Below, one piece after another: positions 12,201 to 20,110 of a stretch of 61,450 nt of DNA (its first letter is position 1; the number at the start of each line of letters is the position of its first letter). The position numbers and the translations under genes were made by a program. The DNA comes from CAZMGG01 sp964565715 (GTDB taxonomy: Bacteria > Planctomycetota > UBA1135 > UBA2386). The notes beneath the pieces were generated by a model, which searched no databases, was not told the DNA's origin, and saw nothing but the letters and a program-made list of their open reading frames with translations. The DNA lies in the NCBI GenBank assembly GCA_964565715.1, contig CAZMGG010000017.1, positions 1-61,450 of the forward strand, given 5' to 3'.

Positions 12201-14375
12201 AATCTCTGCGCCGAGGTGCAGACCGCCGGCGACGCCAACCTGGCCGAGCGCGTGCTGGCGGCCGGCAGCGACGTGCTGCCGGCGACGGTGTGCGAGCCGC
12301 TGGTCGAGCTGCTGTTCCGCTCGATCGACCGCGCCTACCAGATCCCGTCGCGGGTGCGACACCTGCGCCACGTCGCCGAACCCCGCGCCCTCGAACTGCT
12401 GCGCAACAGCCTGCAGAAGGTGACCGCCGACGAACGCCGCTCGCAGCAGCTGCGCATCCTGCAGGACGCAGCCGGCGTGCCCGCGGCGGTCCTCACCACG
12501 ATCGCCCGCGAGGTCGACCTCGACCGCCTCACGCCGAGCGACCAGTACGTGCTGGAACGGCTGGCGGTGGGCGACTTCGCCGGGCCGGCGGCGGCGGTGC
12601 TGGCGGAACGGCTCGCCGCGAAGCGGCCGCAGGAGCCTGCGACCCTGGCCCTGCAGGTGCGCCTCCTGACGGATCCAGCCGCCCGGCGCATGGCTGCCGT
12701 GGCCGCCGTGCACACCATCGCCGGCCTGCGCGAGGTGTCGGCCCGCAGCGACGGCGCGCTGGCCCTGCTGCTCGGCGAGCTGTCCGCGGCCGAGGCGCAG
12801 GAGCTGCTGGCGGGGATGTCGTCCGGCGCGCCCCTGCAGGTGCGGGTGCCCCTGCTGCGCCGGCTCGGCCAGAACGACCGCGCCGCCGAGGCCCTGATCG
12901 CCGCCTACCGCAAGCGGCCCGACGACACCGCCCTGTTGTTCCAGGCCGCCCGCATCCTCGAGGCGGATGGCCTGCTCGAGCGCGCCGTCGAGCTGTATCG
13001 CACCGCCCGGGATCGCGCCGGCACGTTCTACGCCCACCAGGCCGGCCAGCTGGCGCGGCTCGAACTGCGCCTCGGTCGGCCGGCGGCGGCGCTGGATGCG
13101 CTGCTCGCCGCCAACGACCCGATGCTGACCAACTACCGCCTGATGCTGCAGGCGCTGGCGGGCATCGGCGACGCCGAGCGCCGCGGCTCGCTGCTGCGAC
13201 GGCTGGAACAGCTGCGTGCCGCCAACACCCGCAGCCGCGTGGTGTTCGCCCGCATGCAGGACGATGGTCACGTCGACACGCTGGCGGCGGCCCTGGCGCC
13301 GCCGACGCTGCCGATCTTCACCCAGGACGACGTGACGACCGCCGCGCGGCGCGCGGTGTCGGATCACGACCTGCTGGCCTTCCTGCCCGAGGGCGCGGCA
13401 TTCGCCCGCCGGCTCCTGCGCACCCTCGAGGCGGGCCAGCGCGACGCGGAACCGGGCATCTACCGCGGCCTGCTCGGCTCCGCGCGGCGGTTCGGCGATG
13501 CCGGGGCCATCGTCGACGGCGCCGTCGCCACCCTGCACGAACGGCCCCACGACGCCGAGGCGCTGCGCATCGTCCTGGCGGCGGCGCAGATCGGCCTGCC
13601 GGTACCCCCCACGGCCCTGCACGCCGCCTTCGAGCGTCGCATCAGCGAACGTCGCGTCGATGCGGTGCTGCTGGCGGAGACGCTGGCGGTGGCCGAGCGC
13701 GCCGGCGACCGGGCGCAGGCCGACCGCGTGCTCACGGTCCTCGTGCAGCAGCGGCCGCTGCTCACCGACATGCGGCTGCGGCCCTGGCTGGCCGCGGTGC
13801 TGGCGCTCGCCTGCCGCCATCGGCCCGATCTGGTGGTCGAACTGCAGCCCGGCGCCGGCGATCCGCTCGAGGTCGACCTGGACGGCGAGATCCTCGCCGC
13901 CGCCGCCCTCGGCCATCCGGATCCGCAGGCCGTGGCGCGGGCCTTCGGCCCCGCGGTGGAGCGTTTCGCCGGCGAGCGGGCCGGCTCCTACCGCGACACG
14001 CTGCTCTGGCTGCCGTGGGCCGGCGTGCTGCTGCGCAGCGGCGACCTGGCCGCGGCCATCGCCGCGCTGGAACGCCGCCCGGACCAGCCGTTCGCGGTGG
14101 AGATGCTGCCGCCGCACCTGCTGGCCGCGGCGCTGCCGGACCTCGCCGGCTGGCAGGATCCGGCGGCGGCGCAGCCGGTGGCGGACCTGCTGGTGCGCGA
14201 GACCGCCGGCGGCGCCGAGGATCGCCGCGGCATCTGCTTCCGGCTCGGCGCCGTGCTGGCGGCGCGCCTGGCGGCGGCCGGCCGTGACGCCGAGGCGGCG
14301 TCCCTGCGCGGGAGGCTGCGCGAGGCCGCTGCCGGGCTCGCGGTGCCTCTCGCGGACTGGCTCGGCAGCCGGTGA
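6222..14375 (+). CDS. Giant VWA-domain protein fused to a TPR-rich domain
   Basis: One uninterrupted frame of 2717 residues from the ATG overlapping the previous stop. Residues 1-808 form a BatB/BatA-like unit: two N-terminal helices, a GATase-like region, a VWA domain with MIDAS D393-T-S-G-S397 and a later Asp at 488 (LVLTDGG), and a C-terminal helix at about 789-808. After a short basic loop (RRWPWSVARAR), Met821 begins a sequence that reads as a complete signal peptide (LLLAMLGLAAAAPAQ). About 1880 residues of helical TPR-like repeats follow. It may therefore be a single membrane protein, a precursor cut by signal peptidase, or two products via internal initiation at 8682. The role is presumably assembly of envelope complexes with MoxR. 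It ends 1 nt before the convergent VapC gene. Confidence 0.85.
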   Translation: MTFASPWWLVFALLAVPIVLAARGAGNGLAAGPRRAVVALQVVAVLLAAIALAGPWTASAGPVHRVVVWAAGDAAAARADLAALRAAVPRRDPFTVFVAGQAPRRSDPAADATEAGTPDLVRALRAAAAAIPSGAAGCLVLYTDDRHDGEELAALAAELTARGLPLHVRRTSAPAQAEVALLRVEHPLAVSPGEAFRLLLHLRARAAGSARLEVRAAEQVVATADLALAAGEQVRAVEVVLTEPGTVGLTATLAVVGAGPQTERSAVLVDQPLRILHLAADPSRRDALAATLRQHGIVAHAPDPLAPLAADATFFDCEAVLVDDVPAAGWLGNQGLVRTGVLQQGLGLVLAGTNANLGPGGYGSSPLADVLPVRMPQREERRDPSVGLVLIIDTSGSMGGGRIELAKEVARLAVQRLQPHDKVGIVEFYGSKRWAAPLQPATNTIEITRALNRLQAGGGTIIFDALEESYYALLNAQTRFKHILVLTDGGVESGPFEALARRMAAAGQTLSTVLIGPQASSPFLRNLAQWGRGRFYACPDRFQLPELQFREPQSALLPAVQERSLPLWRSAEAEAVAAFAGDQLPATGGIVEASVRRGAEVLLRTGGGEPYLVGWDQGAGRVLVLAGQTLGPHSGELRADPAYGAFLADLLRSAAAGRGAARAQLRARTFESGVLVTLQVPAGTHLPGLPEARLEERRVTLAPQGDAEFAAFVPWPAGAGGAHLLTAACGDVVLARGAVAQPGSRAGRLADHAAVLRQLVALSGGTDATAGAGAPLPQPAPASRPQPVSLVPWATGAALFLFLLAVLLRRWPWSVARARPMPGAGAALLLAMLGLAAAAPAQELPSADDRAAIRAAIDAELRHTGDLEVLAGRWQEAPPAHRLQLAMALGDLGRAARLLDEPPLRTTDAVLRVALLDVIGRAPQALAAIAELPAPPGATAVERGDWLLREAMLRHATGDRDGAAVAIRAAAAAAATPAFTQLAGVLAGSLGLHEVALELHAVPTAGAGSARDAFQAALRRGLWHERSGDPAAAAAAYQLAHDRAELRRDRAFALAWLVAVERRAGTLPARAERWLARAREGERLGEAELRVLLEVLRELNRPRDGLAVLAALPADEQAPYADVALDLALAAGDPAAAVAQLRARLAAAPDDHELRGSLAVLLADLDREEEARVVLREGIAGARPRALRALWQTSSQLAFDDVVAAIATAVAAGDEPGAATEAALLRVAHLRYQGRDAEAGRLLWQARQAAERPADRLKVAEQLESLGDARGAIELYAAIHAETGTEDVTLRLAWLLGESKDPADRARAAAFYRELWTRAGSHARRVQAEEQVLDLAAREGTLADLAIELEEQLADPQTPNRPAVRDALVKIYSRARDTVGAAAILRQWAESEPERAIEAEEQLARVYLAAEEFRNHERTLERLLHANPGAELDYRQQLAMSALERGRPALARDYIRAMLSGEALPDQVAIEFGAGIYSLAAQHEEAVRLYRRALALHPDRVETFLLLGNSLRAADQRVRAIGTFQELLLRDLPDDLFVVAVDGLLNMEAPNDALAAAVRAVRLRLAARPHQVFLHRVLQDLLEALGDDAARVRALEDTVVVAGEQRAPFVRELIQEAELRRDWPAYVAHGRTLLMLGEEVPPAVFLSLGEALLKAGDLDAATQAFARARLAPDFASVEVRIAELLEGADRLAEAERVRRRLLRRRPDDAASALAVARLCERQNAPERALPLYLATALRLLPAGLDGPRPAGRSVVQNRQAPQPTFAEAFAGALRSTGTAAGLGELRLALLAAATDADRPAERRLAAQQHLRQLALAFDDAALRTAVRQAEDGLAAAGDARLLRTILERRLQDGDLDGARAALPQGGAVGWEELRLALLGGDPAILAATAARAEVALLPGLGRTLLLAGRRAEAEALLPRLREQARTDPDEAAPHLAELERTLGMPVDEAALAQRRLAAALGRSGSAAQRVNAILFALRDSRGLGEAERRAHLLNLCAEVQTAGDANLAERVLAAGSDVLPATVCEPLVELLFRSIDRAYQIPSRVRHLRHVAEPRALELLRNSLQKVTADERRSQQLRILQDAAGVPAAVLTTIAREVDLDRLTPSDQYVLERLAVGDFAGPAAAVLAERLAAKRPQEPATLALQVRLLTDPAARRMAAVAAVHTIAGLREVSARSDGALALLLGELSAAEAQELLAGMSSGAPLQVRVPLLRRLGQNDRAAEALIAAYRKRPDDTALLFQAARILEADGLLERAVELYRTARDRAGTFYAHQAGQLARLELRLGRPAAALDALLAANDPMLTNYRLMLQALAGIGDAERRGSLLRRLEQLRAANTRSRVVFARMQDDGHVDTLAAALAPPTLPIFTQDDVTTAARRAVSDHDLLAFLPEGAAFARRLLRTLEAGQRDAEPGIYRGLLGSARRFGDAGAIVDGAVATLHERPHDAEALRIVLAAAQIGLPVPPTALHAAFERRISERRVDAVLLAETLAVAERAGDRAQADRVLTVLVQQRPLLTDMRLRPWLAAVLALACRHRPDLVVELQPGAGDPLEVDLDGEILAAAALGHPDPQAVARAFGPAVERFAGERAGSYRDTLLWLPWAGVLLRSGDLAAAIAALERRPDQPFAVEMLPPHLLAAALPDLAGWQDPAAAQPVADLLVRETAGGAEDRRGICFRLGAVLAARLAAAGRDAEAASLRGRLREAAAGLAVPLADWLGSR

Positions 14376-14376
14376 C

Positions 14377-14814
14377 TCAGTCCGGACGGACGAGTCGCAC
14401 GCCGAGCGCCGCCGCCGCCTGCTTCAACCCGGTCCGTCGCCCTTCGCCGTCCAGCGTCGCCAGCGGCAGGTCCAGGCGCTGGCACAGTTCCAGGTAGGCC
14501 GCGTCGTAGGCGGTGATGCCCAGCGACTCGGCCAGCGCGGCGATCGGCTGGCAGCCGGCGGCGAACGTCGCCACGGGCCCCTGCACCTCGATCGGCAGAG
14601 CGTCCAGACCACCCAGGAACGCCGTCACCCGGTCCGCGGTGGTTCGTCGCCGCCTCAATCCGACCACCAGTCCGTTGGTCACCTCGTAGAGCCAGATCGC
14701 TGGAACGAGGGCTCGGCCGCGTTGCAGCCGATCGAGCAGCGACGCGGTGGCAGGCGTCGCCTCGTCGTGAAAGAACCAGGCCAACGCCACCGAGGCGTCC
14801 AGCACCATGGTCAC
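14377..14814 (-). CDS. vapC: VapC-type PIN-domain ribonuclease toxin
   Basis: Protein of 145 residues with the PIN fold. The four expected acidic residues are visible: D6 (VLDASVALAW), E44 (LYEVTN), D104 (TAYDAAYLEL) and D122 (LATLDGE). VapC proteins are Mg-dependent RNases that cleave tRNA or rRNA and are held inactive by the cognate antitoxin. The gene lies directly downstream of the antitoxin gene with a 4-nt ATGA overlap, the normal order for VapBC. All catalytic positions are present, so the toxin looks intact. Confidence 0.92.
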   Translation of the reverse strand: MTMVLDASVALAWFFHDEATPATASLLDRLQRGRALVPAIWLYEVTNGLVVGLRRRRTTADRVTAFLGGLDALPIEVQGPVATFAAGCQPIAALAESLGITAYDAAYLELCQRLDLPLATLDGEGRRTGLKQAAAALGVRLVRPD

Positions 14815-15074
14815 GGTCGACCTTCGTTGATCAGGTCTTCGACGGTGAGGTCGGGGCCCAAGGTCTGCTTCGCCGCGATCCGGCGGATGCCCTCGATGGC
14901 CTCGCGCACCCTGTCGCGGTCGATCGGCTCGACGTAGGGCACGAGCCGGGCGATGGGGGTGCCGTGACGGGTGATGACGATGCTGGCGCCCTGCTCGACC
15001 CGGTCCAGCAGGCGCGCCAGGTTGGTCTTGGCATCGTGGGCGCCAACGATGTCCTGGGCGGCGGGGGTGGTCAT
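14811..15074 (-). CDS. vapB: Phd/YefM-family antitoxin (VapB)
   Basis: Antitoxin of 87 residues: an N-terminal Phd/YefM DNA-binding fold (DIVGAHDAKTNLARLLDRVE, ITRHGTPIARLVPY) and a C-terminal tail expected to wrap the toxin. I prefer the ATG at 15074, preceded by AAGGGGG, because the conserved fold begins right there. An alternative ATG at 15158 has a stronger GGAGG 10 nt upstream. However, the 28 added residues have weaker third-position GC bias and cover a palindromic DNA element, which is more like a leader/operator. Members of this family repress their own operon. Confidence 0.88.
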   Translation of the reverse strand: MTTPAAQDIVGAHDAKTNLARLLDRVEQGASIVITRHGTPIARLVPYVEPIDRDRVREAIEGIRRIAAKQTLGPDLTVEDLINEGRP

Positions 15075-15108
15075 CGCCCCCTTGTCGGGCGGCAGGGGAA
15101 GAAAGTCA

Positions 15109-15127
15109 ACCGGTGTGGACCGGTCCA
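15109..15127. promoter_or_regulatory. Candidate VapB operator palindrome
   Basis: Two ACCGGT hexamers (15109-15114 and 15119-15124) are separated by 4 nt, and the right one sits in a perfect 12-bp palindrome TGGACCGGTCCA at 15116-15127. The element lies 35-53 nt upstream of the preferred vapB start and would fit autoregulation by the VapBC complex. Binding is inferred, not shown. Confidence 0.4.
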
Positions 15128-15218
15128 ACAGGTTCAAATGAGTGTCGTTCGCGTGCATCGAGGTCTTGCCTCCACTATCTCAGTGGAACGGAAGACCCGT
15201 TCCTGCCGCGGCTTCCCG

Positions 15219-16334
15219 TCATTCCCCAAGGGCAGCGTGCCACCGGTCCAGGGCGGCCGGGAACCCCTCCCGGCCCAACCCCACCCGCACCCACCGGTCC
15301 GGCAGGTCGAACAGGTACGAAGGAACGAGCAGGCCGCCCTGCCGCCGGACCCGGGCCGCGTGGTCGGTCGCCGTCTCCCCCCGCACGCGGCAGAGGCCCA
15401 CGGGACCGGCCTGCGGCGGGTGCCACCCCAGCACTTCGGCATGCCGCGCCGCGAACGCCGCCATCCACGCGCCGTTGCCGGCGATGCGCGCGCGGTTCCG
15501 GGCGAAGATCTGCGGTGCCGCCGCCAGCGCCGCCCGCGCCAGGATCTCGCCGGGCACGCTGCTGCAGATCGTCGTGTAGTCCTTCCGCGCCTCGATCCGG
15601 GCCAGCAGGTCGCGGTCGCGGCAGGCGAGCCAGCCGATGCGCAGGCCGGGCAGGCCGAAGCTCTTGGACGTGCCCCACAGCGACACCGCACCTTCCACCA
15701 GGCTCGCCGCCGGCGCCAGTTCGCGCGCGTCGTCCGGCGCCAGCCCGCGGTACATCTCGTCGGAGAACCAGCGGGCGCCGGTGTTCCGCACGAGACCGGC
15801 CATGCGCTGCCATTCGGCGGCGGTGGGCTGCACGCCGGTCGGACTGTGCGGCGCGTTGGTCACCAGCAACGTCGTGCGTTCGCGCAGCAGCAAGGCCAGC
15901 CGATCCAGGTCGAGGCGCTGTGGGCCGTCGTCGGGCAGCACCACCGGCCACTCGACCACCGCGCAGCCCAGATCCCGCGCGATCTGCGCCAGCGACTGGT
16001 AGCACGGCGTCTGCACGACGACGCGATCGCCGGCGCGCAGCAGCGCCTGCATGCAGACGAAGATTGCCTCCTGCGGCGCGTTGCACACCAGCAGGTCGTC
16101 GGGCCCACAGCCGGGATAGAACGGGACGAGCGCCGCGCGCAGCGCCGGGTCACCCTGGGACTGGCCATAGCCCAGCGGTCGGTCCAGCAACTCGCCGGGT
16201 GCCATGCCCGCCAGGGCCAGCACCTGGGCCGCGGTCAGCGCCTCGCAGTCCGACGCGCCCAGCATGTGCTGCGCCGCGTGTTCGTGCAGGGCGAAGTAGC
16301 GCTCCAGGTGGAACGGCGTGAACGGCTCGGCCAT
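15219..16334 (-). CDS. PLP-dependent class I/II aminotransferase
   Basis: Protein of 371 residues starting at the ATG at 16334; an upstream in-frame ATG at 16406 adds only an Arg-rich leader. Fold type I PLP-enzyme features are all present: N160 (TNAPHSPTG), D192-E-M-Y (pyridine-N binding), the Schiff-base lysine K224 in GTSKSFGLPG, and R232 (LRIGW). It transfers an amino group between an amino acid and a 2-oxo acid; the substrate cannot be told from sequence. The gene is single, divergent from the secreted sortilin-like gene across a 101-nt promoter region. Confidence 0.9.
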   Translation of the reverse strand: MAEPFTPFHLERYFALHEHAAQHMLGASDCEALTAAQVLALAGMAPGELLDRPLGYGQSQGDPALRAALVPFYPGCGPDDLLVCNAPQEAIFVCMQALLRAGDRVVVQTPCYQSLAQIARDLGCAVVEWPVVLPDDGPQRLDLDRLALLLRERTTLLVTNAPHSPTGVQPTAAEWQRMAGLVRNTGARWFSDEMYRGLAPDDARELAPAASLVEGAVSLWGTSKSFGLPGLRIGWLACRDRDLLARIEARKDYTTICSSVPGEILARAALAAAPQIFARNRARIAGNGAWMAAFAARHAEVLGWHPPQAGPVGLCRVRGETATDHAARVRRQGGLLVPSYLFDLPDRWVRVGLGREGFPAALDRWHAALGE

Positions 16335-16435
16335 GGCCCTGACCGTGCCGCGGCGGCGGTCCGGGCGCAACTGCCGCCATCGCCGCGCGGGCCGGGCCCG
16401 TAGCATGCGGCCCTCCCGGAACCCTGGCCGCTCCC

Positions 16436-19400
16436 ATGCCCACGCCCCGCCTCGCCCCCTCGTCCGCGCTCCTCCTGTTCCTGCTGCCGACGCTCGCCGC
16501 CCAGGACCCCGCCGGTCCGGTGCCCAAGCTGCTGCTGGACACCATCGAATGGCGCAACATCGGCCCGTTCCGCGGCGGCCGTGCCGACGCCGTGGCGGGC
16601 ATCGCCCAGGACCGCGACACCTACTGGTTCGGCAGCTGCGGCGGCGGCGTGTGGAAGACCACCGACGCCGGCAAGACCTGGAACAACGTCAGCGACGGCA
16701 CCTTCGGCGGCTCCATCGGCGCGCTGGCGGTGAGCGAGTCGAACCCCGACATCGTCTACGTCGGCACCGGCGAGAAGACCGTGCGCGGCAACGTCAGCTC
16801 CGGCGACGGCGTGTGGAAGTCCACCGACGCCGGCAAGACCTGGCACTTCACCGGCCTGCCCGAGTCGCGCCACATCGGCCGCATCCGCATCCATCCCACC
16901 GATCCCGACCTCGTCTACGTCGCGGTGATGGGCCACATCTCCGGGCCCAACGAGGAGCGCGGCGTCTACCGCAGCAAGGACGGCGGCCAGAGCTGGGAGC
17001 GCGTGCTGTTCGCCAACGAACAGGCGGGCGCCGTCGACCTCTGCTTCGAGCCGGGCAATCCCAAGGTGCTCTACGCCAGCACCTGGCGCGTGATCCGCCT
17101 GCCATGGACCCTCGAGTCCGGCGGCGAGGGCAGCAAGCTGTGGAAGAGCACCGACGGCGGCGACACCTGGCAGGACCTGTCGGGCAACGATGGCTTCCCC
17201 AAGGGCCCCCTGGGCATCATCGGCGTGAGCGCCTCGCCGGCGCGGCCGCAGCGCGTCTACGCCATGGTCGAGGCCCAAGAGGGCGGCCTGTTCCGCTCCG
17301 AGAACGGCGGCGGCTCCTGGACCCGCGTCAACAGCGAGCGCGACCTGCGCCAGCGCGCCTGGTACTACACCCGCTGCTACGCCGACCCGAAGGACGCCGA
17401 CACGGTCTACGTGGTCAACGTCGGCTTCCACCGCTCCACCGACGGCGGCCGCACCTTCAGCCGCATCTCGACGCCGCACGGCGACAACCACGACCTGTGG
17501 ATCGACCCCAACGATCCCAAGCGCATGATCGAGTGCAACGACGGCGGCGCCAACGTGACCTTCGACGGCGGCGCCACCTGGTCGCCGCAGGACAACCAGC
17601 CCACCGCCCAGTTCTACTGGGTCACCACCGACAGCCACGTTCCCTACCGCGTCTACGGCGCCCAGCAGGACAACTCGACGGTCCGCATCCTCTCGCGCAG
17701 CGACCGCGGCAGCATCACCGCCGACGACTGGGAGCCCACCGCCGGCGGCGAGAGCGGCTGGATCGCGCCGCATCCCGACGATCCCGACCAGGTCTACGGC
17801 GGCAGCTACGGCGGCTACCTGCAGTTCCTGAACCACCGCACCCGCGAGCGGCGCACGGTGAACGTGTGGCCCGACAACCCGCTCGGCGGCGGCGCCATCG
17901 ACCAGAAGGTCCGCTTCCAGTGGACCTTCCCGATCCTGTTCTCGCCGCACGACAGCAACCTGCTCTACACCGCCGGCAACCGCCTGTTCCAGAGCCGCAA
18001 TGGCGGCCAGAGCTGGGAGCCGATCAGCCCGGACCTCACCCGCAACGACGCCGAGAAGATGCAGCCGTCCGGCGGCCCGATCACCAAGGACAACACCGGC
18101 GTCGAGGTCTACTGCACGATCTTCCAGGCCTGTGAGTCACCGCTGCAGCAGGGCGTGCTCTGGTGCGGCAGCGACGACGGCCTCATCCACGTGAGCCGCG
18201 ACGGCGGCAGGAACTGGCAGGACGTGACGCCGAAGGGCATGCCGGAGTGGATGCAGATCAACTGCCTGGAGGCGCATCCGTTCGAGAAGGGCGGCGTCTA
18301 CGTCGCCGGCACCCGCTACAAGCTCGACGACTTCCGGCCGTATCTCTACGTCACCACCGACTTCGGCGCGACCTGGCGCGAGATCACCTCCGGCCTCGAC
18401 CCGGCCTGGTTCACCCGCACCATCTGCGCCGATCCCGTGCGCCAGGGCCTGCTCTACTGCGGCACCGAGCGCGGCGTCTGGGTCTCCTACAACGACGGCC
18501 GCCTCTGGCAGCGCCTGCAGCAGAACCTGCCGATCACGCCGGTCACCGACCTGTGCGTGCGCGGCGACGAGCTGGTGGCGTCGACCCAGGGCCGCGCGTT
18601 CTGGATCCTGAACGGCCTCGACCACCTGCGCCAGCTCGATGCGGCGCACGCCGCCGACGGTCAGGTCCACCTCTACCGGCCGACGCCGGGCACGTTCGGC
18701 GGCGGCGGTGGCTTCCGGCGAGGGCGCGGCGGCAGCGGCAGCGCGGTCGCCGGCCAGAACCCGGCCAGCGGCGTCGAGCTGCGCTTCCTGCTGCCCGGCG
18801 AGCCCGGCACGGCCATCGACGGCGAGGTCACCCTCGACTTCCTCGACGCCGAGGGCACCGTCGTCCAGCAGTTCAGCACCAAGGGCAAGGCCCCGGCCGA
18901 GCGCCGCGGTCGCCGCGGCGCCGACGCCGAGGAGGAGGGCGAGGGCGAGGCCGGCGAGCCCGAGCAGCCGACGCTGCTGAAGATGAGCGCCAAGGCCGGC
19001 ATGAACCGCTTCCTGTGGGACGGCCGCGTGCCGGGCGCCCGCGGCTTCCCCGGCATGGTGCTCTGGAGCGGGCTGGGCTCGGGCATGCAGCTGCCGCCCG
19101 GCACCTACACCGCGCGGCTCGCGCACGGCGACAGCAAGGTGGTCACCGACGTCGAGGTGATCGTCGATCCGCGCTGGTCCTGCACCGCCGCCGACCTGCA
19201 GGCGCGCTACCGCTTCTTCGTCGAGTGCCGCGACCTGCTCAACCGCACCCACGACGGCATCAAGCGCCTGCGCGCGGTGCGCGACGGCGTCGACGACGTG
19301 CTGCAGCGGGCCGCCGGCATCGACGGCGAGGCGGACCTGAAGGCGGCCGCCGACAAGCTGAAGGCATCCCTCACCGAGGTCGAGGAGACGCTCTACCAGA

Positions 19401-19642
19401 CCAAGGCGAAGAGCAGCCAGGACGTGCTCAACTTCCCGATCCGCCTCAACGACAAGCTGGCCGGCGTGATGAACGGCGTCGCCGGCAGCACCGCGGCGCC
19501 GACCGCGCAGGCCATCGCGGTGAAGGCCGATCTCACCGCCAGGATCGAGGAGCAGCTCGCCCGCCTGGACCAGGCACTGACCGTGGAGCTGAAGGCCTTC
19601 AACCTGCTGGCCACCGCCAAGGCGGTGCCGCACGTGAAGTAA
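16436..19642 (+). CDS. Secreted sortilin/BNR-repeat beta-propeller protein
   Basis: Protein of 1068 residues with a signal peptide (LLLFLLPTLAAQ, cleavage about residue 22). The N-terminal two thirds contain many Asp-box/BNR repeats of the type STDGGDTW, STDAGKTW and SEDGGxSW, in the arrangement of VPS10/sortilin-type ten-bladed propellers or exo-xyloglucanase-like folds. A Gly/Arg-rich linker (around residue 760) and an acidic patch precede a beta-rich domain and a helical C-terminus. Such proteins are abundant in Planctomycetota, Acidobacteriota and Bacteroidota, usually annotated as glycosyl hydrolase-like without proof of activity. It is monocistronic; the stop is TAA at 19640. Confidence 0.87.
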   Translation: MPTPRLAPSSALLLFLLPTLAAQDPAGPVPKLLLDTIEWRNIGPFRGGRADAVAGIAQDRDTYWFGSCGGGVWKTTDAGKTWNNVSDGTFGGSIGALAVSESNPDIVYVGTGEKTVRGNVSSGDGVWKSTDAGKTWHFTGLPESRHIGRIRIHPTDPDLVYVAVMGHISGPNEERGVYRSKDGGQSWERVLFANEQAGAVDLCFEPGNPKVLYASTWRVIRLPWTLESGGEGSKLWKSTDGGDTWQDLSGNDGFPKGPLGIIGVSASPARPQRVYAMVEAQEGGLFRSENGGGSWTRVNSERDLRQRAWYYTRCYADPKDADTVYVVNVGFHRSTDGGRTFSRISTPHGDNHDLWIDPNDPKRMIECNDGGANVTFDGGATWSPQDNQPTAQFYWVTTDSHVPYRVYGAQQDNSTVRILSRSDRGSITADDWEPTAGGESGWIAPHPDDPDQVYGGSYGGYLQFLNHRTRERRTVNVWPDNPLGGGAIDQKVRFQWTFPILFSPHDSNLLYTAGNRLFQSRNGGQSWEPISPDLTRNDAEKMQPSGGPITKDNTGVEVYCTIFQACESPLQQGVLWCGSDDGLIHVSRDGGRNWQDVTPKGMPEWMQINCLEAHPFEKGGVYVAGTRYKLDDFRPYLYVTTDFGATWREITSGLDPAWFTRTICADPVRQGLLYCGTERGVWVSYNDGRLWQRLQQNLPITPVTDLCVRGDELVASTQGRAFWILNGLDHLRQLDAAHAADGQVHLYRPTPGTFGGGGGFRRGRGGSGSAVAGQNPASGVELRFLLPGEPGTAIDGEVTLDFLDAEGTVVQQFSTKGKAPAERRGRRGADAEEEGEGEAGEPEQPTLLKMSAKAGMNRFLWDGRVPGARGFPGMVLWSGLGSGMQLPPGTYTARLAHGDSKVVTDVEVIVDPRWSCTAADLQARYRFFVECRDLLNRTHDGIKRLRAVRDGVDDVLQRAAGIDGEADLKAAADKLKASLTEVEETLYQTKAKSSQDVLNFPIRLNDKLAGVMNGVAGSTAAPTAQAIAVKADLTARIEEQLARLDQALTVELKAFNLLATAKAVPHVK

Positions 19643-19651
19643 GGGTGCCGA

Positions 19652-19703
19652 CCATGCGCCCTGGCCGGGTCGGGAATGGTTGTTGCACCCAGCCAGGGCA
19701 TGG
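19652..19703 (+). promoter_or_regulatory. Inverted repeat covering the cupin start codon
   Basis: The 8-bp arms GCCCTGGC (19658-19665) and GCCAGGGC (19692-19699) pair perfectly. They extend outward to CCATGC and GCATGG with a 2-nt bulge, so the start ATG at 19700 and the AGGG before it lie in the stem. The loop is 26 nt. This could control translation of the cupin or help end the upstream transcript; no U-run follows. Confidence 0.4.
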
Positions 19704-20044
19704 ACAGCACCGTCAAGAAGGTCGATTCCGCGGAATCCCCGGTCGGCGACGACGGGCAGACCTATCTGGTGTCCGGCAAGCGCATTGCGATGCGTCTCTG
19801 GAAGGAGCTCCAGCCCGGCACGGCCAAGGAGCCCCGCGCTCGCGAGTACGAGACCGTCGGGTTCGTGCTCGCGGGTCACGCCGAACTCCGGATCGGCGAG
19901 CACGGCGACCAGGTGGTGCAGCTGCATCCCGGTGACAGCTGGCTGGTCCCCGCCGGCGCGCCGCACACCTACGAGATCCAGGAGACGTTCTCGGCCGTCG
20001 AAGCGACCGCGCCGCCCTCGCATCTGCACGGCCGGGAGGACTGA
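19700..20044 (+). CDS. Small cupin-domain protein
   Basis: Protein of 114 residues, starting at ATG 19700 (MDSTVKKVDSAESP), which is where this cupin family normally begins; an in-frame ATG at 19676 would add eight unlikely residues. A single cupin barrel is seen: YETVGFVLAGHAELRIG and HPGDSWLVPAGAPHTYEI, giving a conserved GDSW turn and the histidine of motif 2. Cupins of this type bind a metal or small ligand; no substrate can be assigned. The gene is convergent with the beta-oxidation gene. Confidence 0.85.
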   Translation: MDSTVKKVDSAESPVGDDGQTYLVSGKRIAMRLWKELQPGTAKEPRAREYETVGFVLAGHAELRIGEHGDQVVQLHPGDSWLVPAGAPHTYEIQETFSAVEATAPPSHLHGRED

Positions 20045-20110
20045 GTGCCGACCGGAAGTGCCGCCGCGTCGTCGGCAGGAACACCGCCGAGTCCGCCGCT
20101 CGCCCCGGCG

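Noticed and set aside
5847..14117. An antisense open frame of about 2750 codons opposite the VWA-TPR gene
   Set aside because: It exists because the very high third-position GC of the sense gene removes stops on the other strand; the translation is low-complexity and shows no domain, while the sense frame has clear VWA and TPR sequence.
16235..18000. Long minus-strand frame opposite the sortilin-like gene
   Set aside because: Ala/Val/Gly-rich shadow translation of a repetitive GC-rich gene; no start signal or domain.
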